Positions 16,721-23,713 of a stretch of DNA of 64,000 bases are shown piece after piece. The notes below the pieces were generated by a model. The model worked only from the letters and a program-made list of their open reading frames with translations, did no database searches and was not told the DNA's origin. Numbering within the stretch: position 1 is the first letter of the stretch; the number at the start of each line of letters is the position of its first letter. The stretch is from Pseudonocardia nigra. Lineage in GTDB: Bacteria; Actinomycetota; Actinomycetes; Mycobacteriales; Pseudonocardiaceae. The position numbers and the translations under genes were made by a program. The stretch lies in assembly GCF_019396355.1 (NCBI RefSeq), contig NZ_JAHKRK010000012.1:1-64000 (forward strand), given 5' to 3'.

Positions 16721-17914
16721 ATGAAGGCCGTTACCTGGCACGGCAAGCGCGACGTGCGCGTCGACACCGTCCCCGACCCCCGCATCCAGGATCCGACCGA
16801 CGTGATCGTGCGGATCACCTCGACCGGCCTGTGCGGCTCCGACCTGCACCTGTACGAGGTGCTCGGACCGTTCCTCGGCGAGGGCGACATCCTCGGCCAC
16901 GAACCGATGGGCGTGGTCGCCGAGGTCGGCCCGGACGTCACCGAGCTGAGCGTGGGCGACCGCGTGGTGGTGCCGTTCAACGTCTCCTGCGGCACCTGCT
17001 TCATGTGTGGCCTGGGGCTGCACTCGCAGTGCGAGACCACGCAGGTCCGCGAGCACGGCAGCGGCGCGGCGCTGTTCGGCTACACCAAGCTCTACGGGCA
17101 GGTGCCCGGCGGGCAGGCGGAGTACCTGCGGGTGCCGTTCGGCAACACGCTGCCGATCAAGGTGCCGGACGGGCCGCCGGACGACCGGTTCGTCTACCTC
17201 TCCGACGTGCTCCCCACGGCGTGGCAGGCGGTGGAGTACGCCGCCGTTCCGCCCGGCGGCAGCCTGGTGGCGCTCGGGCTGGGCCCGATCGGCGACATGT
17301 CCACGCGGATCGCGCGCCACCGCGGCGTCGAGACGGTCATCGGGGTCGACCTGGTGCCCGAGCGCCTGGAGCGGGCCCGGAAGAACGGGGTGGAGGTGCT
17401 GGACCTGCGCGGGCACGGCCAGCACCTCGGCGACGCCGTCCGGGAGCTCACCGGGGGCCGGGGCGCCGACTCGGTGATCGACGCGGTCGGCATGGAGGCC
17501 CACGGGTCACCGCTGGGCAAGCTCGCCCACCAGATGACCTCCCTGCTGCCGGACGCGATCGCGGCGAAGCTGATGACGACGGCGGGCACCGATCGGCTCG
17601 GCGCGCTCTACTCCGCGATCGACCTGGTGCGCCGCGGCGGCACGATCTCGCTCAGCGGCGTGTACGGCGGGATGGCCGACCCGCTGCCGCTGCTCACCCT
17701 GTTCGACAAGCAGATCCAGCTGCGCATGGGGCAGGCGAACGTGCTCCGGTGGGTGCCCGACATCCTGCCGCTGCTCACCGACGACGATCCGCTCGGGACG
17801 CAGGACTTCGCCACCCACCGCCTACCGCTGGAGGCCGCGCCCGAGGCGTACTCGCGGTTCCAGCAGAAGCAGGACGGGATGGTCAAGGTGCTGTTCCAGC
17901 CGTCAGGGGCCTGA
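16721..17914 (+). CDS. Zinc-dependent alcohol dehydrogenase (formaldehyde dehydrogenase-like)
   Basis: 397 residues of the MDR superfamily. Catalytic zinc ligands are in GLCGSDLHLYE and GHEPMGVV. The structural zinc loop CGTCFMCGLGLHSQC gives four Cys. The NAD-binding fold is around VALGLGPIGDMSTRIA. Length and insertions resemble glutathione-independent formaldehyde dehydrogenase and threonine-dehydrogenase-like proteins. The ATG at 16721 has GGAGG upstream. It is the second gene of an SDR-ADH operon, ending at a strong palindrome shared with the convergent cupin gene. Confidence 0.9.
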   Translation: MKAVTWHGKRDVRVDTVPDPRIQDPTDVIVRITSTGLCGSDLHLYEVLGPFLGEGDILGHEPMGVVAEVGPDVTELSVGDRVVVPFNVSCGTCFMCGLGLHSQCETTQVREHGSGAALFGYTKLYGQVPGGQAEYLRVPFGNTLPIKVPDGPPDDRFVYLSDVLPTAWQAVEYAAVPPGGSLVALGLGPIGDMSTRIARHRGVETVIGVDLVPERLERARKNGVEVLDLRGHGQHLGDAVRELTGGRGADSVIDAVGMEAHGSPLGKLAHQMTSLLPDAIAAKLMTTAGTDRLGALYSAIDLVRRGGTISLSGVYGGMADPLPLLTLFDKQIQLRMGQANVLRWVPDILPLLTDDDPLGTQDFATHRLPLEAAPEAYSRFQQKQDGMVKVLFQPSGA

Positions 17915-17921
17915 ACCCGTC

Positions 17922-17975
17922 CGGCCGTGCACACCCCGGCGTGGCCGTGCACACGGCCGGAGGTGTGCACGGCCG
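17922..17975. terminator. Palindrome between convergent genes, probable bidirectional terminator
   Basis: A perfect 14-bp inverted repeat: CGGCCGTGCACACC (17922-17935) and GGTGTGCACGGCCG (17962-17975). Two further, partial copies of GCCGTGCACA occur in the loop and just after the right arm. It sits between the ADH stop and the cupin stop. There is no T-tract, as usual in GC-rich actinobacteria. Confidence 0.6.
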
Positions 17976-17997
17976 TCGCGCGGTGTGCACGGTCGCG

Positions 17998-18360
17998 TCA
18001 CGCGTCGCGGTGCACCGTGTCGGGCGCGAACGCCGGCAGGCACACCGCCACGTACTCGGCGCCGTCCCGGCCTGGCGAGCTGTAGCGGATCCACTCCCCC
18101 GGCGCGGTGTGCACCGCCTGCCCGGCCTCGACCGTGATCTCCCCGCCCTCGTGCTCCACGCGCAGGGCACCCCGCAGGACCAGCGTGAACTCGTCGAACT
18201 CGGGGCGCTGCCCCGGCTCCGACCACCCCGACGGGCTGCGCATGTGCGCCATCGAGACCCTGTCGTCGCCGGTGTTCACCCGGCCCACGTACTCGTCGAT
18301 GGTCTTCGGCGGCTCGCCCGCCGCCGTCACCCGGCTCGGATTCGTGATCAGTCGCGGCAC
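17998..18360 (-). CDS. Cupin-domain protein
   Basis: 120 residues forming a single cupin barrel. The first motif region (PEFDEFTLVLRGALRVEHEGG) and the second (VEAGQAVHTAPGEWIRYSSP) show the pattern of small RmlC-like cupins. The metal-binding His/Glu set is only partly preserved: E in the EFTLVL stretch and H in AVHTAPGE. It is transcribed alone, with the ATG at 18360. Possible roles are a small enzyme or ligand-binding protein; no substrate can be assigned. Confidence 0.8.
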   Translation of the reverse strand: MPRLITNPSRVTAAGEPPKTIDEYVGRVNTGDDRVSMAHMRSPSGWSEPGQRPEFDEFTLVLRGALRVEHEGGEITVEAGQAVHTAPGEWIRYSSPGRDGAEYVAVCLPAFAPDTVHRDA

Positions 18361-18421
18361 GCCGCCATCCTGCCAGTCCCGGTAGCCTCGGCGGTGTTCT
18401 CCGGCATGGGGGGAGAAGCAC

Positions 18422-18898
18422 GTGAGCGACGCGTACTGGCAGCGCTACGAGTCCGTGATCGACCAGCAGGTCCGCAAGGCGCAGGAGCGCGGCGACTTCG
18501 ACGACCTGCCCGGCAAGGGCAAGCCGCTGCCCGGGCTGGACGGCCCGGACGACGAGATGTGGTGGGTCAAGGGCTACATCCGGCGGGAGGGGCTGTCCAC
18601 CGACGCCCTGCTGCCCACGCCGCTGCAGCTGCGCAAGGAGATCGAGCGCCTCCCGGAGACGGTGCGCGACCTGCGTTCCGAGCGGGAGGTGCGCGACGTC
18701 GTCGCCGACCTCAACCGGCGGGTCGTGGACTGGCTGCGCGCGCCGTCCGGCCCGCCGGTGCCGATCGGGCCGGTGAACGTCGAGAACGTGGTGGCCCGCT
18801 GGCGGGCGGACCGGCCCGCCGCAGATGTGCCGGCGCCCGCGCCCGTCGAGGAGCGGGTGCGCACCCCGTGGTGGCGCCGGCTCCTCGGCCGGACCTGA
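18422..18898 (+). CDS. DUF1992 (DnaJ-C28 conserved domain) protein
   Basis: 158 residues. The DUF1992 signature fills residues 8-75: an Ile-x-x-Gln-x-x-x-Ala start (YESVIDQQVRKAQERGDFDD), LPGKGKPLP, and RREGLSTDALLPTPLQLRKE. The C-terminal third is a variable, proline-rich tail ending in WWRRLLGR. The GTG at 18422 abuts a GGGGAGA SD. The domain's biochemical function is unknown; it is related to a region of mitochondrial DNAJC28. It is a single gene, ending at a strong hairpin. Confidence 0.85.
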   Translation: MSDAYWQRYESVIDQQVRKAQERGDFDDLPGKGKPLPGLDGPDDEMWWVKGYIRREGLSTDALLPTPLQLRKEIERLPETVRDLRSEREVRDVVADLNRRVVDWLRAPSGPPVPIGPVNVENVVARWRADRPAADVPAPAPVEERVRTPWWRRLLGRT

Positions 18899-18928
18899 CG
18901 CCCTGCGGCACCCGCCATCCGAACGCCG

Positions 18929-18973
18929 GCAAGGTGGCGATGCTGCCACTGGACGGCAGCATGGCCACCTTGC
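18929..18973. terminator. 19-bp stem hairpin between convergent genes
   Basis: GCAAGGTGGCGATGCTGCC (18929-18947), a 7-nt loop, then GGCAGCATGGCCACCTTGC (18955-18973): 18 of 19 positions pair. It lies between the DUF1992 stop and the convergent EamA stop, which fits a bidirectional terminator. The stem is unusually long for a simple terminator. Confidence 0.65.
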
Positions 18974-19018
18974 TGCGACACGGGCGCGGGGTCCCGACAG
19001 CCACCCCGGCGTCGGCGG

Positions 19019-19984
19019 CTACGGCACCAGGAGCTGCGGCTCCGCCACCGCGGCGGGCCGGGCGGTGTTCGTCAGCGCCACCCCGGCGAGGATGAGCGCG
19101 CCGCCGAGCGCCTGCACGGCCGTGGGCACCTGCCCGAGCAGCAGCCAGGACGCGACGGCCGAGGCCACCACCTCCAGCAGCGCCACGAGCGCCCCGCGCG
19201 CCGCGCCGATCCGGGCGATCGCGGCCACGCCGGTGAGGTAGGCGATCACCGAGGACACCACGACGAGCAGCGTGGCGGCCACCGGCCACCCGACGTCCAC
19301 GCCGGCCAGCAGCACGGGCGACGCGGCGGTGTCGATGACGATGGGGAGCACCCCGGCCAGGCCCAGCAGCGCCACGACGACGGTGCCCACCGTCATCCCG
19401 ACGCCCGCGAGCACGAGCGGCGGGGTGGCGCTGCCCGCGCGGTCGGCCACGAGGAAGTACGCGGCCTGGCACACGGCGGCGGCGAGCCCCCAGGCGAGGC
19501 CCTCCCACCGCAGCCCGACCCCGGACCACACCTCCACCACGAGCGACAGCCCGACCAGCGCGACGCCGGCCCCGAGCACCGTGCGCGGGCTGGGCGGCTG
19601 CTTGCGCACCAGCCACACCCACGCGATCACGATGATCGGCCCGGTGTACTCCAGCAGCAGCGCGATGGCGACGGGCAGGTACTGCAGGGCGTTGAAGAAC
19701 GCCACCTGCACACCCGCCATCGCGAGCATGCCGTACAGCACCAGCGCGGGGCCGTCGGCGCGCAGCGCGGCGACCACCCCGGGCCGGGTGACGGCGAGGA
19801 CGACGAGCAGGATCGCCGCGGCCCCACCGAGCCGCACCAGCACGGCCCCGTTGGCCGACCAGCCGGCGTCGGTGAGCGCCTTGGCGAACGGGCCCGACAG
19901 CCCGAACGTGACGGCCGAGACCAGCGCGAGGGCGAGCCCGGCCCCGGTGCGGTCCCCCCGGGTGACGAGAGCCGTGGCGGTCAG
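19019..19984 (-). CDS. EamA-family (DMT) transporter with no canonical start codon
   Basis: Ten hydrophobic segments in two EamA repeats, of the RhaT/YedA-like drug/metabolite transporter superfamily. The first internal start is GTG at 19843, but that would remove transmembrane helix 1. Clear coding sequence (LALALVSAVTFGLSGPFAKA, a typical first EamA helix) continues in frame to about 19984. No ATG, GTG or TTG exists in that extension. A CTG at 19984 overlaps the upstream gene's stop as CTGA, the geometry of a coupled start. Either CTG is used or an indel hides the true start. It is co-oriented with the GlcG-like gene. The substrate is unknown. Confidence 0.75.
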   Translation of the reverse strand: MTATALVTRGDRTGAGLALALVSAVTFGLSGPFAKALTDAGWSANGAVLVRLGGAAAILLVVLAVTRPGVVAALRADGPALVLYGMLAMAGVQVAFFNALQYLPVAIALLLEYTGPIIVIAWVWLVRKQPPSPRTVLGAGVALVGLSLVVEVWSGVGLRWEGLAWGLAAAVCQAAYFLVADRAGSATPPLVLAGVGMTVGTVVVALLGLAGVLPIVIDTAASPVLLAGVDVGWPVAATLLVVVSSVIAYLTGVAAIARIGAARGALVALLEVVASAVASWLLLGQVPTAVQALGGALILAGVALTNTARPAAVAEPQLLVP

Positions 19985-20418
19985 TCCTCGGCTCCCGTCT
20001 GGGCGACGAGCCCGGCCGCCTCGATCCCGGCTACGGCTGCGGCCTCGTCGTTGAGCGACGCGTCGCCCGTCACGCCGACGGCGCCGAGCAGCCTGCCCTC
20101 ACCGTCACGGACGAACACCCCGCCGGGCACCGACAGGATCCGCCCGCCGGCCAGCGCCGCCACCGAGGTGAAGAACTCCGGCGAGTCGGCGGCGCGGGCG
20201 GCGATCGCCCGGTTCGTCATGCCCATCCCGAGCACGCCCCACGCCTTCGCCACGGCGATGTCCGGGCGCAGGTTGCCCGAGCCGTCCTGCCTGGCGAGCG
20301 AGACCAGCGCGCCGCCGGGATCGAGCACCGCGACTGTGAGCGGGTTGAACCCCTGCTCCGTGCCGTGCTCCAGGGCTGCGCGCGCGATCGTCTGGGCCTG
20401 GTCGAGCGTGATGGTCAC
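19981..20418 (-). CDS. GlcG/HbpS-family heme-binding-like protein
   Basis: 145 residues matching the GlcG/HbpS (DUF336) fold: LTVAVLDPGGALVSLARQDG, ADSPEFFTSVAALAGGRILSVPGG and GAVGVTGDASLNDEAAA. Relatives bind heme or corrinoids, or sit in glycolate and diol-utilisation loci; intact N-terminal export signals are absent here, so it is cytoplasmic. The ATG is at 20418. Its stop overlaps the probable CTG start of the EamA transporter, so the pair is likely translated together and the transporter may handle the same ligand's metabolism. Confidence 0.82.
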   Translation of the reverse strand: MTITLDQAQTIARAALEHGTEQGFNPLTVAVLDPGGALVSLARQDGSGNLRPDIAVAKAWGVLGMGMTNRAIAARAADSPEFFTSVAALAGGRILSVPGGVFVRDGEGRLLGAVGVTGDASLNDEAAAVAGIEAAGLVAQTGAED

Positions 20419-20460
20419 GGGGTGTGCACCTCCGGGTCGTGGGAACGCGCTGCTCGGTGC

Positions 20461-20880
20461 TCAGCCCAGCCGGCTGAGCACGAACACCGGGATCGTCCGC
20501 GTGGTCTTCTGCTGGTACTCCGCGAAGCCCGGTGCCGCTGCCACCACACGCTGCCAGATGGCGTCGCGCTCCTCGCCCTCGACCTCCGTGGCCACGACGG
20601 GCAAGGTCTCGGCGCCCACCTCGACGTCGATCTTCGGGTTGGCCCTGAGGTTGTGGTACCACGCGGGGTGGTTCGGGGCCCCACCCGCCGACGCGATGAT
20701 CGCCATCTGGCCGTCGTCGTGCGGGAACCACACCAGCGGCACGACCCGCTCGACGCCGGACTTCGCGCCGATGTGGTGGATGAGGATCATGCGGGCGCCC
20801 TCGAACATGCCGCCGACGCGGCCTTCGTTCGCGCGGAACTCGTCGATGATCTTCTGGTTACAGTCGTTCGGTGTCGTCAT
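20461..20880 (-). CDS. Deazaflavin (F420)-dependent nitroreductase family protein (Ddn-like)
   Basis: 139 residues. The family pattern is HHIGAKSGVERVVPLVWF followed by MAIIASAGGAPNHPAWYHNL and the R-x-NP-x-IDVEVG strand; these features are diagnostic of the Ddn/F420H2-dependent split-barrel group (DUF385). It binds coenzyme F420 and reduces quinones or xenobiotics in relatives. The ATG at 20880 follows a GGGGG-rich SD. It lies between the GlcG-like and M50-like genes on the same strand, possibly loosely co-transcribed. Confidence 0.87.
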   Translation of the reverse strand: MTTPNDCNQKIIDEFRANEGRVGGMFEGARMILIHHIGAKSGVERVVPLVWFPHDDGQMAIIASAGGAPNHPAWYHNLRANPKIDVEVGAETLPVVATEVEGEERDAIWQRVVAAAPGFAEYQQKTTRTIPVFVLSRLG

Positions 20881-20900
20881 GGTGTCCCCCCTGGGTTCGG

Positions 20901-21584
20901 CTACAGCAGCAGGATCAGGGCCGCGATGATCACGGCCCCACTCGCAGCCAACCCGAACAGGCCCGTCCACATTCCGCCGGGTACTCCCGTGAGCCGCGCG
21001 AGCGCATCGGCGTCCGAGGTTCCCCGGTGGCCGCGCCGGAGCCCGCGCTGCAGCTCCCGGACCGCGCGCAGGCCGCCGAACAGCAGGAACCAGCACAGCG
21101 CCGCCGCGAACCCGTCCTGCAGCCGCGGTTCGCCCCACCAGGACACCGCCCCCACCAGCGCGCCGGTGGCGAGCACCACCAGCACGCCGTAGAGGTTGCG
21201 GATGTGGATCAGGGTGGTGGCGAGCAGGCCGAGCGCGATCCACAGCATCAGCGCGGCGCGGTCGGCCGCGACCAGCGCCGCACCCCCGACACCCAGCAGC
21301 GACGGCGCCGGGTAGCCGCCGAGCAGGGTGAACACCAGCCCCGGACCGCGCCGGGCGCCGGTGGACACCGTGAGCCCGGACGTGTCCGCGTGCAGCCGGA
21401 TCCCGGTGAGGCCGCGGCCGGCGAGCACGGCGACCAGCGCGTGCCCGCTCTCGTGGGTGATCGTGACGACCGTGCGGGTCCAGCGCCACACCGCCGACCA
21501 CCCCACGGCGAGCAGGGCGAGCGCCATCGCGAGCAGCACGGCGGGGCGATCGGCGAGCACGGCCGTCACGGTCGAGGCGTCCAC
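20901..21584 (-). CDS. M50B-like membrane zinc metalloprotease
   Basis: 227 residues. The zinc-binding motif HESGH (H-E-x-x-H) is in the second hydrophobic segment (VVTITHESGHALVAVLAGRG). Four to six further membrane helices follow, together with LGGYPAPSLLG. This matches the actinobacterial peptidase M50B-like family (PF13398 type), related to site-2 proteases. The GTG at 21584 is the start. It is divergent from the MerR regulator with a 65-bp gap, so MerR may influence it. The substrate is unknown. Confidence 0.83.
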   Translation of the reverse strand: MDASTVTAVLADRPAVLLAMALALLAVGWSAVWRWTRTVVTITHESGHALVAVLAGRGLTGIRLHADTSGLTVSTGARRGPGLVFTLLGGYPAPSLLGVGGAALVAADRAALMLWIALGLLATTLIHIRNLYGVLVVLATGALVGAVSWWGEPRLQDGFAAALCWFLLFGGLRAVRELQRGLRRGHRGTSDADALARLTGVPGGMWTGLFGLAASGAVIIAALILLL

Positions 21585-21611
21585 GGTCGACGATGATGGC
21601 GGGGAACACAG

Positions 21612-21649
21612 TTGACCTTCCAGTCAGTGGAGACATGAGGATCGATCAC
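21612..21649 (+). promoter_or_regulatory. MerR-type promoter/operator, likely leaderless transcript
   Basis: TTGACC at 21612-21617 is the -35. Overlapping it is the inverted repeat CTTCCA-GTCAG-TGGAGA (21617-21633), in the position where MerR proteins bind inside a long spacer. With the 19-bp spacer typical of MerR promoters, the -10 falls at about 21637 and transcription would begin at or very near the ATG at 21650, giving a leaderless mRNA. Confidence 0.45.
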
Positions 21650-22555
21650 ATGGCTCACCCGACCCTGCTCACCATCGGGCAGCTCGCCCGCCGGTCGGGC
21701 GTGCCGGTCCGCACGATCCGGTTCTGGTCGGACGAGGGCGTGCTGCCCGAGACCGACCGCTCCACCGGTAACTACCGCCGCTACGACGCGCGCGCCGTCG
21801 CGCGTCTCGACCTCGTGCGTACGCTGCGCGAGCTCGGCATGGGTCTCGACGACGTCCGCCTCGTGCTGGAGCGCAGGCGCAGCGTCGAGGACGTGGCCGC
21901 GGCCCACGTGCAGGCCATCGACGACCAGATCCGCACCCTGCGGACGCAGCGCGCCATCTGCACGCTGCTCGCCCGCGGGGTCCCCTCCGCCCGGAAGGCA
22001 GCCCTCATGAACGACCTCGCCCGGCTCTCCGCGGCCGAGCGCCGCCAGATGATCGACGAGTTCGTCGACGCCACGTTCGCCGGCACCGACCCCGAGGCCC
22101 CCGGCGCCGGGATCGCCGGCATCATGCGCACGCTGCCCACCGACCTGCCCGACGACCCCAGCACCGACCAGGTGGAGGCGTGGGTCGAGCTCGCCGAGCT
22201 GATCGGTGACCCGACCTTCCGGGCCAGGGCGCGGGAGATGGCGGTGACGGGGGCGCAGTCCCCCACCCCGCCGGCCGAGGCCGACCCCGCCGCGGTGCAG
22301 GAGCACGCCGGTGCCGCCGTCGCCGCCGGGATCGCCCCGGACTCGCCCGAGGGCCAGGCCGTGCTGGCCCGGATCGTCGGCGACGACCTCGACGGCCCGG
22401 CGCGCGACCGGCTGGCGGACACGATCGCCACGTTCACCGACCGCCGCGTGGAGCGCTACTACCAGCTGCTCGGGATCCTCAACGGCTGGGAGCCGTTCCC
22501 GGCGAGAGTCCCGGCGTTCGAGTGGTTCATCGAGGCCCTCCGCGCCCACCCCTGA
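21650..22555 (+). CDS. MerR-family transcriptional regulator
   Basis: 301 residues from ATG 21650. The N-terminal MerR helix-turn-helix is LLTIGQLARRSGVPVRTIRFWSDEG-like, split over residues 6-35, with the wing YRRYDARAVARLDLVRTLRE. A dimerisation coiled coil follows, then a roughly 180-residue C-terminal ligand domain ending in RYYQLLGILNGW. This resembles actinobacterial TipA-like and multidrug-sensing MerR proteins. ATG 21635 is an alternative start, but the promoter geometry favours 21650. It is probably autoregulated. 22-nt repeats begin 5 bp after its stop. Confidence 0.88.
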   Translation: MAHPTLLTIGQLARRSGVPVRTIRFWSDEGVLPETDRSTGNYRRYDARAVARLDLVRTLRELGMGLDDVRLVLERRRSVEDVAAAHVQAIDDQIRTLRTQRAICTLLARGVPSARKAALMNDLARLSAAERRQMIDEFVDATFAGTDPEAPGAGIAGIMRTLPTDLPDDPSTDQVEAWVELAELIGDPTFRARAREMAVTGAQSPTPPAEADPAAVQEHAGAAVAAGIAPDSPEGQAVLARIVGDDLDGPARDRLADTIATFTDRRVERYYQLLGILNGWEPFPARVPAFEWFIEALRAHP

Positions 22556-22560
22556 CCGAC

Positions 22561-22735
22561 GCGAGTCGCCCGCTTCCACCGCGCGAGTCGCCCGCTTCCA
22601 CCCCGCGAGTCGCCCGGTTCCGCCGCACCAGTCGCCCGCTTCCACCCCGCGAGTCGCCCGCTTTCGCCCGGCGAGTCGCCCGCTTCCACCCGCGAGTCGC
22701 CCGCTTTGGCCCGGCGAGTCGCCCGGCTCGCCCAC
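22561..22735 (+). repeat. Eight tandem 22-nt repeats after merR-like gene (cluster 1)
   Basis: Units start at 22561, 22583, 22605, 22627, 22649, 22671, 22692 and 22714. Each consists of GCGAGTCGCCCG followed by a variable 10-nt tail (CTTCCACCCC-like); one copy begins ACCAGTCGCC. Spacing is 22 nt (once 21). Orientation is sense relative to the upstream gene. There are no unique spacers, so it is not a CRISPR array. No gene is seen in this gap (22556-22980). Confidence 0.85.
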
Positions 22736-22848
22736 CGGACCACTGCCCCGTCCCGCACCGGGGCGGGCGCGATCTGCAACCCGGGGCAAGATCAGCGCCG
22801 TGGTGAAGCCGTTGCTCACCAGCGCGAGCACCGTCGCGCGTTCTCGGC

Positions 22849-22982
22849 CGGCGACTCGCGTGTCAGGAACGGGCGACTCGCCTGTCTGCAACGGGCGACT
22901 CACGTGTCAGGAACGGGCGACTCACGTGTCGAGGACGGGCGACTCACGTGTCGGGGACGGGCGACACGCGGGGGTCGTCGTC
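22849..22982 (-). repeat. Six tandem 22-nt repeats after the lysE-like gene (cluster 2)
   Basis: On the plus strand the units read GGCGACTCACGTGTC..., with GCGACT-type starts at 22851, 22873, 22895, 22917, 22939 and 22961. On the minus strand they read GTGAGTCGCCCGTTCCTGAC, the same core as cluster 1. They follow the stop codon of the minus-strand LysE gene directly and are in sense orientation to it. Clusters 1 and 2 therefore face each other as a large imperfect inverted repeat. Confidence 0.85.
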
Positions 22983-23617
22983 AGTCCTTGCGGCCGGTGA
23001 AGGCCAGCCCGGCGCCCATCACGATCATCATGACGCCGCCGATCCCGCCCACCCGGCGCAGCCGGGCGGGCCGAGGTGGCGAACCAGTCGCGGGCGGTGC
23101 CCGCGGCCAGGCCCCACAGGCTGTCCAGTCCCGCGGCGATCACCGCGAAGAGCAGGCCGAGCACCAGCATCTGCGTGACCGCGCTGCCCGCGTCCGCGTC
23201 GACGAACTGCGGGAGCACCGCGGCGAAGAACACCAGCACCTTGGGGTTGGTGAAGCCCACCACGACGCCCTGCCAGAACATCCGGCGGTCCGGGCCCACG
23301 GCGGGGCTGCCGAGTGCGGCGACGAGATCGCCCCGCTTGCGGACCGTCTGCACGCCCAGGTACACGAGGTACGAGGCGCCCACCAGTTTGATCGTGGTGA
23401 ACACAACGGCCGACTGCGCCGCCACGGCCCCGAGGCCGAGCGCCACGACCACCACCACGAGCGACGCACCGGTGGTGTTGCCCGCGACGCTGGCGAGCGC
23501 GGCACGCCTGCCGTGGGCGAGCGCGCGGCCCACGATGAACAGCACGCTGGGGCCCGGGATCGCCACGAGCACGATGCCGGCCAGGGCGAACGTCAGGAGC
23601 GTCTCGACGGAGGGCAC
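22981..23617 (-). pseudogene. LysE/RhtB-family exporter, frameshifted near the C-terminus
   Basis: A membrane exporter of amino acids or related metabolites with about six helices. The N-terminal LVAIPGPSVLFIVGRALAHG is the family signature, and TNPKVLVFFAAVLPQFV lies mid-protein. The frame breaks at about 23061-23070 after DWFATSAR. Removing one base restores RLRRVGGIGGVMMIVMGAGL and a stop at 22981-22983, the usual last helix. As read, the open frame instead runs on through repeat DNA. GTG 23617 is taken as start; an upstream in-frame TTG is less likely. The frameshift may be a sequencing error. Confidence 0.75.
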
Positions 23618-23713
23618 GTCGGCACGGTAGCCGCCGATGCGGCCGTGCTCAGCTCGTTTGCGCAAGCCGTCCAGCCACCACTCCGTGCCGACTCGCGGGG
23701 GTTGGGGCGCGCG

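Noticed and set aside
22561-22982. CRISPR array
   Set aside because: The repeats are directly tandem, with no unique spacers of 30 nt or more, and no cas gene is near.
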